Source: Paracoccaceae bacterium (GTDB lineage: Bacteria > Pseudomonadota > Alphaproteobacteria > Rhizobiales > Stappiaceae). From it: DNA of 42,717 bases. A program made the translations under genes and the position numbers. The notes beneath the pieces were generated by a model. That model ran no database searches, was not told the origin of the DNA, and worked only from the letters and a program-made list of their open reading frames with translations. Location of the stretch: assembly GCA_002709505.1 (NCBI GenBank), contig PARB01000097.1:1-42717 (forward strand), in the 5' to 3' direction. This document shows, one piece after another, positions 1 through 7,848 of this stretch (its first letter is position 1; every line of letters starts with the position of its first letter).

Positions 1-481
1 CGCCGACATTGCCGAAACCCTCGGGATTGCCGACTGGCGCGCCGGCCTGACGCCGAAGGACAAGATCGCCCGCCTGGAGGCGCTCGCCGCCGAGGGGCAC
101 AAGGTGCTGATGGTCGGCGACGGGCTGAACGACGCGCCGGCGCTGGCCGCCGCCCATGTCTCGCTGTCGCCGGTCACGGCCGTGCATGTCGCCCAGGCGG
201 CGGCCGACGCGGTCTTCCTCGGCGACCGTCTGTCGCCGGTCTGCGACGCGCTGGCGTTGTCGCGCCGGGCGCATGCGGCGATGATGCAGAACCTGTGGTT
301 CTCCACGCTCTACAATTTCGTCGCCGTGCCCTTCGCGGTCGCCGGTTTCGTGACGCCGCTGATTGCGGCGCTCGCCATGTCGCTGTCGTCGGTGGTGGTC
401 ACGCTCAATGCGCTTCGCCTGCGTCTTGGCGCGCAGAGCGTCGGTGGCGCCGCCGTTTCCTCTCGCCAGGAAGAGAGCTGA
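1..481 (+). CDS. fixI: Copper-type P-type ATPase FixI/CcoI, C-terminal fragment
   Basis: This is the 3' end of a P1B-type cation ATPase whose start lies outside the window; the frame is open from base 2. Visible are the P-domain lysine region (LTPKDK), the hinge motif VGDGLNDAPAL near base 113, and a C-terminal pair of hydrophobic segments (residues from about base 290 on, SLSSVVVTLNALRL) typical of the last two transmembrane helices of heavy-metal ATPases. The stop codon overlaps the ccoS start (TGATG). In alphaproteobacteria this pairing is diagnostic of FixI/CcoI, which exports or delivers copper for maturation of cbb3 cytochrome oxidase in the inner membrane. That it is FixI rather than CopA is inferred from the ccoS neighbour. 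Confidence 0.9.
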   Translation, partial: ADIAETLGIADWRAGLTPKDKIARLEALAAEGHKVLMVGDGLNDAPALAAAHVSLSPVTAVHVAQAAADAVFLGDRLSPVCDALALSRRAHAAMMQNLWFSTLYNFVAVPFAVAGFVTPLIAALAMSLSSVVVTLNALRLRLGAQSVGGAAVSSRQEES

Positions 482-675
482 TGGACGTCCTGATCTATCT
501 CATTCCGGTGGCCCTGGTGCTCGGGCTGCTCGGCCTTGCCGGCTTCCTGTGGTCGCTCAAGGCCGGGCAATACGACGACCTGGAGGGCGCCAAGTATCGC
601 ATCCTGCAGGACGACGATCTGCCGGATGGCGACGCGCCGAAAACGCCGGGCAAGGATCGGGCCGCCGGACGCTGA
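481..675 (+). CDS. ccoS: cbb3-type cytochrome oxidase assembly protein CcoS
   Basis: Encodes 64 residues. An N-terminal hydrophobic helix (about residues 3-24) is followed by the family-typical stretch FLWSLKAGQYDDLEGAKYRIL and then an acidic, disordered tail. CcoS is a small inner-membrane protein needed for cofactor (heme b/copper) insertion into CcoN of cbb3 oxidase. Length and motif fit the family well. The ATG overlaps the fixI stop by one base, indicating translational coupling in a fixGHIS-type operon whose upstream part is outside the window. The tail after residue 45 is poorly conserved in this family. Confidence 0.92.
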   Translation: MDVLIYLIPVALVLGLLGLAGFLWSLKAGQYDDLEGAKYRILQDDDLPDGDAPKTPGKDRAAGR

Positions 676-757
676 CGGCGTTTTTCCGGTTGTGGCGCCG
701 GGATAACCGTTATTTCAGATTTCGCATGTCATAAGGGGGCGGACTGGAGGTTTCTGC

Positions 758-1258
758 GTGTCGCTAGATCTTGCATCCCTGACGTTTCTTCTCGTCGAAG
801 ACAGTGCGTATATGCGCACGATCCTGCGCACCATGCTGCAGGGGTTCGGCGCGCGTCGCATCGTCGAGGCGGAGGACGGCGCGTCCGGGCTCGAGGCGAT
901 GGAACGCGCGAATCCGGATATCCTGATCCTCGACTGGGTCATGCCGATCCTCGACGGCGCCGACATGGTCCGCATGATCCGCAATCCCCACAATCCCTTC
1001 GCCTATATCCCGATCATCATGGTCACGGGCCACACCGAGCGCAGCCGGATCATCGAGGCGCGCCGGCTCGGCGTGCACGAGCTCCTGTCCAAGCCGATTT
1101 CCGCCAAGGCGCTCTATCAGCGGGTCAATTCGGTGATCATGCAGCCGCGCGACTTCGTCAAGACGCCGAGCTACTTCGGCCCCGCGCCGCGCGAGATCCG
1201 CAACCGCCAGAAGATCTGGCAGAGCATGGAAAACGGGGAAGGCGGGCAGGCGGCCTGA
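758..1258 (+). CDS. Single-domain CheY-like response regulator with short C-terminal extension
   Basis: Encodes 166 residues from a GTG start preceded by GGAGG at 746-750. The receiver domain spans about residues 8-125: acidic pair E14/D15, phosphoacceptor D59 (LILDWVMP), switch threonine T90 (MVTGHT) and invariant K112 (SKP) are all present, so it should be phosphorylatable. There is no DNA-binding or enzymatic output domain. Residues about 128-166 form a basic tail with the RDF...YFGP pattern seen in many alphaproteobacterial stand-alone receivers. It lies 82 bp after ccoS on the same strand and may or may not be cotranscribed. The partner kinase is not in the window, so its role (motility, respiration or cell cycle) cannot be assigned. 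Confidence 0.85.
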   Translation: MSLDLASLTFLLVEDSAYMRTILRTMLQGFGARRIVEAEDGASGLEAMERANPDILILDWVMPILDGADMVRMIRNPHNPFAYIPIIMVTGHTERSRIIEARRLGVHELLSKPISAKALYQRVNSVIMQPRDFVKTPSYFGPAPREIRNRQKIWQSMENGEGGQAA

Positions 1259-1275
1259 CGGGCCTGCGTCCTGAA

Positions 1276-1743
1276 CTACCGTGTGAACTCTGGGGAACTT
1301 CGCGCCCGGCTTTCTGCAATTGCGGACAGCAAGTCGTTCTTGTTGTCGACGAGATCGGCAAGGGTCACCCGCGACAGCGCCGCGAAGAACGCCTCCAGGG
1401 CGCCGTCCAGCGCGCTGCGCAGCTGGCAGGCGGTGTAGAAGGTGCAGCGCGCGGCGCAGTCCTTCTCGTGGCATTCCGTAAGGAAAAAGTCCGGCTCTAT
1501 AAGTTTGACAATGGAAGAAATGCGAATTTCAGCCGGATCCCGATCCAGCGCGACCCCGCCACTGCGTCCCACCGTCGATCTTATGTAGCCGGTCTTGCGC
1601 AGCTTCTGCACAGCCGCGACGACCTGTGAGCGATGACTTGCGCTTTTCTCGACGATTTCATCGATTGGCACAATTCGGTCGCTATGAATAGCCAAGTACA
1701 TAAGCGTTCGAACCGCGATGTCGGTCCGGTTCGTAAGGCGCAT
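1276..1743 (-). CDS. Rrf2-family transcriptional regulator, NsrR-like
   Basis: Encodes 155 residues with an N-terminal winged helix-turn-helix (about residues 1-65: RLTNRTDIAVRTLMYLA, GRSGGVAL wing) and the Rrf2 cysteine cluster at C91, C96, C100 and C106. The spacing of C91-x4-C96 followed by later cysteines resembles NsrR, the [4Fe-4S] nitric-oxide-sensing repressor, more than IscR. The start is the ATG at 1741-1743 with AAGGGAA upstream. The gene is divergent from a stand-alone globin gene across a 212-bp AT-rich region carrying a dyad at 1867-1883, which suggests that it controls that gene and itself. The NO-sensing assignment is inference; four cysteines are available where three are usual, so one may be a spare or alternative ligand. 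Confidence 0.82.
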   Translation of the reverse strand: MRLTNRTDIAVRTLMYLAIHSDRIVPIDEIVEKSASHRSQVVAAVQKLRKTGYIRSTVGRSGGVALDRDPAEIRISSIVKLIEPDFFLTECHEKDCAARCTFYTACQLRSALDGALEAFFAALSRVTLADLVDNKNDLLSAIAESRARSSPEFTR

Positions 1744-1866
1744 ATCTGTTCCCTTTTTGGTATTTTCACGTTTTTTTGAATCCTAAAGTAATACAAAGGA
1801 GAAATCAATTTCCATGAAAAATCATATATCTAAGAAGTGCATTTTGCATCTGCGTAAAAACAATTG

Positions 1867-1911
1867 AGTATTTCAAAAATACTTGAACAACAACGGAATG
1901 TGATCTAGGAC
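1867..1911 (+). promoter_or_regulatory. Candidate operator/promoter of the sensor-globin gene
   Basis: A perfect 7-bp inverted repeat AGTATTT-CAA-AAATACT lies at 1867-1883, overlapped by a second pair TTCAA-N6-TTGAA at 1872-1887. A candidate sigma-70 promoter TTGAAC (1883-1888) - N17 - TAGGAC (1906-1911) overlaps its right edge, so a bound repressor would block the -35 box. The GTATTT...AAATAC core resembles the published NsrR palindrome (GATGYATTT-N-AAATRCATC), but the spacer is 3 bp instead of 1. The surrounding 1750-1950 is strikingly AT-rich against the genome background. Assignment to the neighbouring Rrf2 protein is inference. Confidence 0.4.
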
Positions 1912-1955
1912 GATTATTAGATAGAGAAAAGTGAATTTAGGGTCGGAGGGGCAGC

Positions 1956-2435
1956 ATGCAGGCCGAAAACTGGGCGAAGATCCATGACCTGGCTGAATTC
2001 ATCGAACTCTCGAGTGCCGACCTGGACAATATCAGGCATGCATGGCGGATCTTGTCGCCGCTAATTCCTTCAATCCTCAACGAATTCTATGACAACCGGA
2101 TCATGTCCGATGAGAAGTGGCGGCTGAAGGAGATCGATGTCGAGGGCCTCAAGGGCAAGCAGGAGAGCTATTGGGCGCTGCTGTTTTCAGGCGTGCTGGA
2201 TGACGTCTACCGCTCGCATGCGCGATCGATCGCGGTGAAGCATCACCGCTACGGGGTGACGATGACCGACTACATCGCCTCCTACGGATGGTTTCTCAAT
2301 GCCTTCGAGAAAAGGCTGCAGTCCGCGGTCCTGCCGGCGGCCGAACGCGCGTCGATGATGGCATCGATCCGGCGGATGGTGTTTCTCGACATGACGATCG
2401 CGGCCTCGACCTACTACATCGTCTATATCGACTGA
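1956..2435 (+). CDS. Stand-alone sensor-type globin (globin-coupled-sensor/protoglobin family)
   Basis: Encodes 159 residues matching the heme domain of globin-coupled sensors with no output domain attached. The pattern SIAVKHHRYGVTMTDYIASYG aligns with the F-helix signature I-x3-H-x-R-x-G-(L/V)-x4-YI-x2-Y, making H96 the predicted proximal heme ligand. The C-terminal helix FLDMTIAASTYY is typical of the H helix. GGAGG at 1945-1949 precedes the ATG. Full-length sensors carry chemotaxis, GGDEF or kinase modules; this one stops at the globin, so it may bind O2 or NO as a scavenger, dioxygenase or partner of another protein. Divergent placement from an NsrR-like regulator points to NO. Confidence 0.8.
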   Translation: MQAENWAKIHDLAEFIELSSADLDNIRHAWRILSPLIPSILNEFYDNRIMSDEKWRLKEIDVEGLKGKQESYWALLFSGVLDDVYRSHARSIAVKHHRYGVTMTDYIASYGWFLNAFEKRLQSAVLPAAERASMMASIRRMVFLDMTIAASTYYIVYID

Positions 2436-2524
2436 TACCAGCGCCGCCTTGCGCAAGCCCGCCATGGGGTGGCACTTGCGTCGCGGGCAGGGGGGGCGAC
2501 CGGTCCGCGCGCCGGCCCGGCAGA

Positions 2525-2773
2525 CTATTGCGAGCGCGGCCGGGCGGCGGCCTTGCGTTTGCGCAGATTGGCGCGAAGCGCGGCGGCAAGCCGCTCCTCG
2601 CGGGTGTCCCGGGGCGTCGCCGGTGCGGCGGGTGTGCTCTCCCGCGCGGAGGAATCCGCCGGACGCGATGCGTCGTCCGATGCCGCGCTGCGGTCGGTGC
2701 CGGTGGGCGCTGCCTCGAAGGCCGAGTGGTCCGCGCCGGTCGGGCGCTTCGGTCTCTTGTCGGATGTGCTCAT
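2525..2773 (-). CDS. Small basic hypothetical protein
   Basis: Encodes 82 residues from the ATG at 2771-2773 (AGGAG lies 11 bases upstream); the frame stays open upstream but composition there looks non-coding. The N-terminal half is low-complexity, rich in Ser, Thr, Ala and Asp. The C-terminal 30 residues are a conserved-looking amphipathic basic helix (TREERLAAALRANLRKRKAAAR). Short proteins ending in this LAAALRANLRxRKAxAR pattern are common in Hyphomicrobiales, often beside tRNA genes; no function is known to me. The Lys/Arg-rich tail could bind nucleic acid, but that is a guess. Confidence 0.6.
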   Translation of the reverse strand: MSTSDKRPKRPTGADHSAFEAAPTGTDRSAASDDASRPADSSARESTPAAPATPRDTREERLAAALRANLRKRKAAARPRSQ

Positions 2774-3189
2774 GCCTGAGGTGCTCCTGGCGCCTGAACG
2801 TTGCGGTGCGCGGATCCGGCGAGGCCGGCCGGAGGCGGTTTCGCGCCACAAGAAGCACCGCCTGCCCGTGGCCGCGACATCGACAGCATGTGCCGGAAAC
2901 AGCGGCCCGGCGCAAGCCCGCCGGCGCAAGGGCAGTTCGTCTTGCGGAGGTCTTTACCGGGGCTGTGCCGTCTCCGGGTGGCATGAAACTGCGCCCGGAC
3001 TCCGGCCGATGTCCACGCCTCGGCGTCCATGCGTCCGGTCGCGCGGCGAGGCCGCGTTTTCGGCTGCGCAGCCTGCGACAAATTCCGGGCGGGAGCTGCG
3101 CGAGCCGCGGCCCAGGCGCCTGCGCAAACCGACGCGAATGCGCGCGCCGCGAAAATCCCGATTTCCCACAGAAGCCGCGTCAAACCGGC
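2774..3189. other. Gene-free stretch upstream of tRNA-Thr
   Basis: Several long overlapping frames cross this GC-rich segment on both strands, but none has a ribosome binding site, recognisable domain or consistent coding composition. I see no gene here. The right edge leads into the tRNA promoter. Confidence 0.5.
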
Positions 3190-3218
3190 TTGACTGCTAG
3201 GTTCTTTGCACTTACACC
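3190..3218 (+). promoter_or_regulatory. Sigma-70 promoter of tRNA-Thr
   Basis: TTGACT (3190-3195), a 17-bp spacer and TACACC (3213-3218) sit 10 bp before the mature 5' end of the tRNA. Spacing and position are those of a strong stable-RNA promoter. Confidence 0.65.
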
Positions 3219-3228
3219 CGCGTCCATC

Positions 3229-3303
<75 letters not shown>

Positions 3304-3742
3304 GTTTCTCCCGCGACATATTTTCCCCCTTACTTTTTAAACAGCTCGCGCTTTTTGCGTTCGAAAAGCCGTGCTGTCGCGCGCAAGAACAAATGGCCCT
3401 GCGCGCAAGATCAAATGGCAACCGATATTGATCGCGCTAGCACTAGGTTCAAGCTGGTTTAGGGTCACCCTCGTCAGCTGGCGTAAGGAATGCCTGCCCA
3501 AATTCTTCGAAGCCAGGCTCAGATAAAGCGCCTGATCCGCTTCGCGTGAGATGTTTTTGCGCTTCCTGCGCGACGGCTACGAAATCTGTGACTTTGGATG
3601 CGAGATCGCGAGCAGGTTAGCGCCGGGACGAGCCGGGGGTGTGCACCGGCGTTGTTTTGGTGTCCTTCCCATCGTGTCGAGCTCACAATTGCCACAATCG
3701 CCGCCTACCGACAGCCGGGTGGAGACGGTGTCTAGAGGGACC
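3304..3742. other. Gene-free stretch between tRNA-Thr and the copper operon
   Basis: No supported gene is present. The first 150 bp are more AT-rich than the surroundings (runs of T and A near 3326-3342), and an imperfect tandem repeat lies at 3379-3419. A frame open from ATG 3551 continues into the next gene, but its first 64 codons lack coding character. The segment looks like the junction of an inserted block, but no integrase or duplicated tRNA end is visible. Confidence 0.5.
3379..3419. repeat. Imperfect 19-bp tandem direct repeat beside tRNA-Thr
   Basis: GCGCGCAAGAACAAATGGC (3379-3397) is repeated as GCGCGCAAGATCAAATGGC (3401-3419), one mismatch, with a 22-bp period. It lies 76 bp downstream of the tRNA 3' end. 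Such repeats can be recombinase arm sites or protein-binding iterons; no further copies were noticed in the window. Confidence 0.7.
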
Positions 3743-4138
3743 ATGCGCGAATCGAGAACCATGATCGGGAAAGCCGTCGTGAGGGTTGCAAGCCTTCTCG
3801 TTGTGCTTCTCTTGGCGATCGGTCCGTATTCCGTGTCCGCTGGCGCGTCCTATTTTTTCGATCATTCGTCCGAACATACGCATGTCCAGGTCGATCAGGC
3901 CGGATGTGCTGACGTCTGTACCGGCGATTACGACGCCGCGGCCGACGAGAGCGAGCCTTCGCACTCTTCCTCTGCTTTCACGGACGGAACATGTGACCCG
4001 CTTTGCGTCGGGTCGCTTCTCTTTTCTCCGAACAGCGGCGTTGGCTTCGTGACAACCGTGTCAAAGCACGGCGCAGCCCTGACCGAGCGCCTTTACGGTG
4101 ACGAGTGGGCGTCCCTGCACCGGCCGCCAAACGCCTGA
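3743..4138 (+). CDS. Small secreted His/Cys-containing protein of the copper operon
   Basis: Encodes 131 residues from ATG 3743 (GAGGGA at 3735-3740); ATG 3761 is an alternative. A signal peptide is evident (basic start, hydrophobic core VASLLVVLLLAIGPYSVSA). The mature part is acidic and carries candidate metal ligands: HSSEHTH, a CADVC pair, then HSS and a CDPLC pair. I do not recognise a named family. The first gene of a copper-resistance operon with spaced Cys/His pairs may be a periplasmic copper-binding or sensing protein, but this is inference. The nearest gene downstream is a small lipoprotein, 83 bp away. Confidence 0.65.
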   Translation: MRESRTMIGKAVVRVASLLVVLLLAIGPYSVSAGASYFFDHSSEHTHVQVDQAGCADVCTGDYDAAADESEPSHSSSAFTDGTCDPLCVGSLLFSPNSGVGFVTTVSKHGAALTERLYGDEWASLHRPPNA

Positions 4139-4221
4139 ACTGAGTTCAGCCAGCCTGACTGGCCTTATTCCTCGACCGCACGGGTCCGGGGACGAACGAA
4201 TTCAGTATCAGGAAATCTTCC

Positions 4222-4443
4222 ATGAAATTGACCATTGCTGTGGTCGCCCTCTCGCTTGTGGCAAGCGGTTGCGCGTCCACCTTGCCGCCCGAAGTGACGG
4301 CAGCCAGATCGCCCGCGTCTGCCTATCGCGCGGCACCGCTCCCCCACCAGAATCCGCTCGCCGACTACACCAGGCGGGTTGCCGTCGAACCGAAGCCCTG
4401 GCGCGGTTTGAATGATGCGCAGGCGCCGGGAGGGAAGTCATGA
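4222..4443 (+). CDS. Small lipoprotein upstream of TolC-like gene
   Basis: Encodes 73 residues. A type II signal peptide ends in the lipobox VASGC (C17 predicted to be lipidated). The mature 57 residues are proline-rich with no domain I recognise (HQNPLADYTRRVAVEPKPW). The last codon and stop overlap the start of the TolC-like gene (ATGA), so the two are translationally coupled. Co-occurrence suggests an accessory of the outer-membrane copper efflux protein, but no function is established. Confidence 0.75.
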   Translation: MKLTIAVVALSLVASGCASTLPPEVTAARSPASAYRAAPLPHQNPLADYTRRVAVEPKPWRGLNDAQAPGGKS

Positions 4444-5912
4444 GCCGGTCCCTCCGCACCGCGATGACCGCCATTGTCCTGCCCGTGTTCCTGGGTGGCT
4501 GTGCGGTGACCGCGAAGGAAGCCTTCTACAGCGACAGCTTCGCGGGCTTCTCGACGGTTCAGTCGAAGACGCAAGCTGCAACCGGAAAACAGTCGGTATG
4601 GGTCCAGAACCAGCAGACCGCCGAAGCCGTTGCAAAACAGGTCCACGACCTGGTTCACGAAAAGACGATCGACGCGGACACGGCCGTCCAGGTCGCGCTC
4701 GTCAACAACAAGGGCCTGCAGGCGGCCTACGCCGATCTTGGACTGTCGGCAGCCGAGGTCTGGCAGGAAACGAAACTCGAGAACCCGGTCGTTTCCATCG
4801 GCGTTGTTGGAATTGGCACGCCGGAAGTCGCGGCCTTTCGAGCCATAGAAGGGATGGTGGTCAACAATATCTTCGCCCTGATCACCCGCAATCGCCGCGT
4901 CGACATCGCCGAAACCGAGTTCCGCGAAGCGCAGTTGAATGCCGCACTTGCAACCCTGCGGGTCGCGGCCGAGGCGCGCAGGAACTGGATCGAAGCGGCT
5001 GCCGCCTGGGAACGCGTTGTCTATCTCAACCAGGCAAAAGCCGCGGCCGATGCCGCCTCGGAACTGGCGCAGAAACTTGGCGAGAGCGGTGCGCTCCCGA
5101 AGTCGGGGCAGGCGCGCGAGCATGTCTTTTATGCCGAGCTTGCCGGGAATACGGCGCAAGCCAGGCTGGATGCGCGGCTTGCCAAGGAACGCCTGACCCG
5201 CGTCATGGGCCTGTGGGCAGAGGAGATCAACTATCAGGTTCCCAATCGACTGCCCGGTCTGCCGAGATCCCTGCCTGACAAGAGCAACATCGTAGCGGAC
5301 GCATTGCGTCACCGGGCCGATCTTCAGGCCGCCAAGCTCGAACTCGAGGCGATGGCCAAGCAATACGGGCTCACCGAGGCGACGCGCTTCGTCACCGATC
5401 TCGGCCTCACCGCAGGCTTCGAGACGGAACGGGAGGTCGAGGACGGCAAGGAGACCGTCTCCACGACCGGTTTTGCCGAAATCGAGTTCGTGATTCCGAT
5501 CTTCGATTCCGGCGAGGCACGCAAGCGGAAAGCCGAGCTCAACTACATGCGCGCGGCGAACCTGCTGGCAGAAAAGGCCGTCGGCGTGCGCTCCGAAGCA
5601 CGGTCTGTCTATGACGCCTATCGCTCCTCCTACGACATCGCGCGGCACTACAGGGACAACGTCCTGCCGCTTCGAACGACAATCGAGGAGGAGGCGCTTC
5701 TCACCTACAACGGCATGATCACCAGCACCTTCGAACTTCTCGCCGACACGCGGGCGAAGATCGATTCCATCATGCTCGCGGTGGATGCGAAACGCGCCTT
5801 TTGGCTCGCGGAAGCGAACCTGTCGCCGACCATCTACGGCGGCGGCACCGTGGAAGCCGGTGGTGGCGGCGGCATGGAAACTGCCGAAGCCGATGCCGGC
5901 GCCGGCCACTGA
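4440..5912 (+). CDS. TolC-family outer-membrane lipoprotein (CusC-like)
   Basis: Encodes 490 residues. An N-terminal signal with lipobox FLGGC (C21) is followed by two tandem OEP repeats (about residues 75-265 and 285-465) rich in Ala/Leu/Glu coiled-coil heptads, as in TolC/CusC trimeric channels. Such proteins normally form the outer-membrane exit of RND or other efflux pumps. No RND pump or membrane-fusion protein is encoded here, so the protein either serves a pump encoded elsewhere or has another role in copper tolerance. The C-terminus ends in a Gly/Glu-rich tail. The stop is followed 13 bp later by the multicopper oxidase gene. Confidence 0.88.
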   Translation: MSRSLRTAMTAIVLPVFLGGCAVTAKEAFYSDSFAGFSTVQSKTQAATGKQSVWVQNQQTAEAVAKQVHDLVHEKTIDADTAVQVALVNNKGLQAAYADLGLSAAEVWQETKLENPVVSIGVVGIGTPEVAAFRAIEGMVVNNIFALITRNRRVDIAETEFREAQLNAALATLRVAAEARRNWIEAAAAWERVVYLNQAKAAADAASELAQKLGESGALPKSGQAREHVFYAELAGNTAQARLDARLAKERLTRVMGLWAEEINYQVPNRLPGLPRSLPDKSNIVADALRHRADLQAAKLELEAMAKQYGLTEATRFVTDLGLTAGFETEREVEDGKETVSTTGFAEIEFVIPIFDSGEARKRKAELNYMRAANLLAEKAVGVRSEARSVYDAYRSSYDIARHYRDNVLPLRTTIEEEALLTYNGMITSTFELLADTRAKIDSIMLAVDAKRAFWLAEANLSPTIYGGGTVEAGGGGGMETAEADAGAGH

Positions 5913-5925
5913 AGGAGACCCGACA

Positions 5926-7293
5926 ATGTTCAGCAGAAGACAAATGCTTGGAGCCGGCGCGGCTCTCCTATCCTCGGCGGCCTGGACCAAAACCTCCGCC
6001 ATGTCGCTGCCGGAGGCGCCGACGATGGATACGGCAACGACACAACCGCCGCTGCGCCCCTCCAGCGGACCGGACTACCAGCCGGTCGTGACCATCAACG
6101 GATGGACACTGCCGCACCGGATGAACAACGGCGTCAAGGAGTTCCATCTCGTCGCCGAACCGGTCGAACGTGAGCTGGGCGAGGGCATGACCGCCTATCT
6201 TTGGGGCTACAACGGCCAGTCTCCCGGCCCGACCATCGAGGCGGTCGAGGGCGACAGGGTTCGCATCTTCGTCACCAACAAGCTGCCCGAACACACGACC
6301 GTCCACTGGCACGGCATGATCCTGCCGAACGGCATGGATGGCGTCACCGGTCTTACCCAACCCGGCATTCCGGCGGGCAAGACGTTCGTCTACGAGTTCG
6401 ATCTCGTGAAGAGTGGCACCTTCATGTACCACCCGCATGGCGACGAGATGGTCCAGATGGCAATGGGCATGATGGGCTTCTTCGTGGTCCATCCGAAGGA
6501 CCCGGCGTTCATGCCGGTCGACCGGGACTTCGTCTTCCTCCTCAATGCGTTCGACATTGATCCGGGCTCCTATGTGCCGCGGGTGATGGAGATGACGGAC
6601 TTCAATCTCTGGTGCTGGAACAGCCGTGTGTTTCCCGACATCGACCCGCTCGTCGTGTCGAAGAACGACCGGGTCCGGGTGCGGGTCGGCAATCTGACCA
6701 TGACGAACCACCCGATCCACATGCATGGCTACGACTTCGAGGTCACATGCACCGATGGCGGGTGGACGCGGCCCGAGGCGCGATGGCCGGAGGTCTCGAT
6801 CGACATTCCCGTCGGTGCGATGCGGGCCTACGAGTTCGATGCGGTCCACGAAGGCGACTGGGCGATCCACTGCCACAAATCGCATCACACGATGAACGCC
6901 ATGGGCCACGACATTCCGACCTTCATCGGCGTCGACAAGTCGAAGGTTACGCCGAAGATCCGGCGGTTGCAGCCGGAATACATGCCCATGGGGACGGCCG
7001 GCATGGCCGACATGGGAACCATGTCGATGCCGCTCCCGGACAACACGATCCCGATGATGACGGGTTGGGGCCAGTTCGGCCCAATTGAGATGGGGGGCAT
7101 GTTCTCGGTGGTGAAGGTCCGCGAAGGCCTGGCCGCCGACGACTATTCCGATCCGGGCGACTACGTCCATCCGGAAGGAACCGTTGCCTATGAGTGGACG
7201 GGGAGCCTGCCCGACACAGCGAAGGCGACGGACGCGCGAACGCAGGCGCCTTCAAAGCGTGTGCGTCAAGCAGGCCACGATGACCAGGGGTGA
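5926..7293 (+). CDS. Tat-exported multicopper oxidase
   Basis: Encodes 455 residues from ATG 5926 (GAAGGAGA at 5911-5918). The N-terminus SRRQMLGAGAALL is a twin-arginine signal, consistent with export of a folded copper enzyme. All four copper motifs are present: HWHG (127-130), HPHG (169-172), HPIHMHG (262-268) and HCHKSHHTMNAM (315-326). These give a type 1 site of H262, C316, H321 and M326 plus the type 2/3 trinuclear centre. Methionine clusters follow at about 350-395 (MPMGTAGMADMGTMSMP), typical of periplasmic cuprous oxidases, which oxidise toxic Cu(I) to Cu(II). Context between TolC-like and cupredoxin genes supports copper tolerance. Confidence 0.93.
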   Translation: MFSRRQMLGAGAALLSSAAWTKTSAMSLPEAPTMDTATTQPPLRPSSGPDYQPVVTINGWTLPHRMNNGVKEFHLVAEPVERELGEGMTAYLWGYNGQSPGPTIEAVEGDRVRIFVTNKLPEHTTVHWHGMILPNGMDGVTGLTQPGIPAGKTFVYEFDLVKSGTFMYHPHGDEMVQMAMGMMGFFVVHPKDPAFMPVDRDFVFLLNAFDIDPGSYVPRVMEMTDFNLWCWNSRVFPDIDPLVVSKNDRVRVRVGNLTMTNHPIHMHGYDFEVTCTDGGWTRPEARWPEVSIDIPVGAMRAYEFDAVHEGDWAIHCHKSHHTMNAMGHDIPTFIGVDKSKVTPKIRRLQPEYMPMGTAGMADMGTMSMPLPDNTIPMMTGWGQFGPIEMGGMFSVVKVREGLAADDYSDPGDYVHPEGTVAYEWTGSLPDTAKATDARTQAPSKRVRQAGHDDQG

Positions 7294-7332
7294 CGGGACC
7301 CCTCTGGCGACAACGCAAAAGCTGAATGGAGC

Positions 7333-7830
7333 ATGACCTTGAAAGCACTACTGACTGTAGCAACCGGCCTTTTTCTCATGACGGCCTCGTCGGCACTGGC
7401 GGGCCCCGGGCATTCCGGAAGCGGTGACGAAATGGCTGTCGGCAAACCGGGCGAGGCGGGGGCCGTCTCGCGAACCGTCTCGATCAAGATGATGGAGACC
7501 GACGCGGGAATGGCTTTCAAGCCAAATGGCCTGGAAGTGAAACGCGGGGAGACGATCCGCTTCGAGATCGAGAACATCGGTTTGCTTGAGCACGAGTTTG
7601 TTCTGGGGACCGTGGAGGAAAACCGGGAACACAAGGGAATGATGATGAAGTTTCCCGAGATGGAACACGACGATCCGAATTCGGTGCGGCTGATGCCCGA
7701 TGGCAAAGGCGAGATCGTTTGGACCTTCACCAACGCAGGAACCTTCGAGTTCGCCTGTCTTCTTCCCGGTCACTACGAAGCGGGAATGCACGCCGCCGTC
7801 AAGGTCACGGCCGGAACCGCGTCCAACTAA
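7333..7830 (+). CDS. Periplasmic plastocyanin-like cupredoxin
   Basis: Encodes 165 residues with a cleavable signal peptide (to about A23). The cupredoxin fold occupies about residues 48-160. The type 1 copper ligands are visible as H87 in LLEHEFVL and C142, H147 and M152 in FACLLPGHYEAGMHA. An insert of about 35 residues between them is Met/His/Glu-rich (HKGMMMKFPEMEHDD) and could hold additional Cu(I). The protein may pass electrons or copper to the adjacent multicopper oxidase. The first ATG has only a close GGAG, but the signal peptide supports it. Confidence 0.87.
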   Translation: MTLKALLTVATGLFLMTASSALAGPGHSGSGDEMAVGKPGEAGAVSRTVSIKMMETDAGMAFKPNGLEVKRGETIRFEIENIGLLEHEFVLGTVEENREHKGMMMKFPEMEHDDPNSVRLMPDGKGEIVWTFTNAGTFEFACLLPGHYEAGMHAAVKVTAGTASN

Positions 7831-7848
7831 GCAGGAAAGGAATTCCAT

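Noticed and set aside
1831-1855. AAGAAGTGCATTTTGCATCTGCG as a canonical NsrR box
   Set aside because: The TGCA halves are separated by 3 bp rather than the 7 expected for the 11-1-11 NsrR palindrome; the dyad at 1867-1883 is the better candidate.
3551-3742. N-terminal extension of the first copper-operon gene from ATG 3551
   Set aside because: It would bury the clear signal peptide at residue 70; ATG 3743 has a ribosome binding site and puts the signal at the N-terminus.
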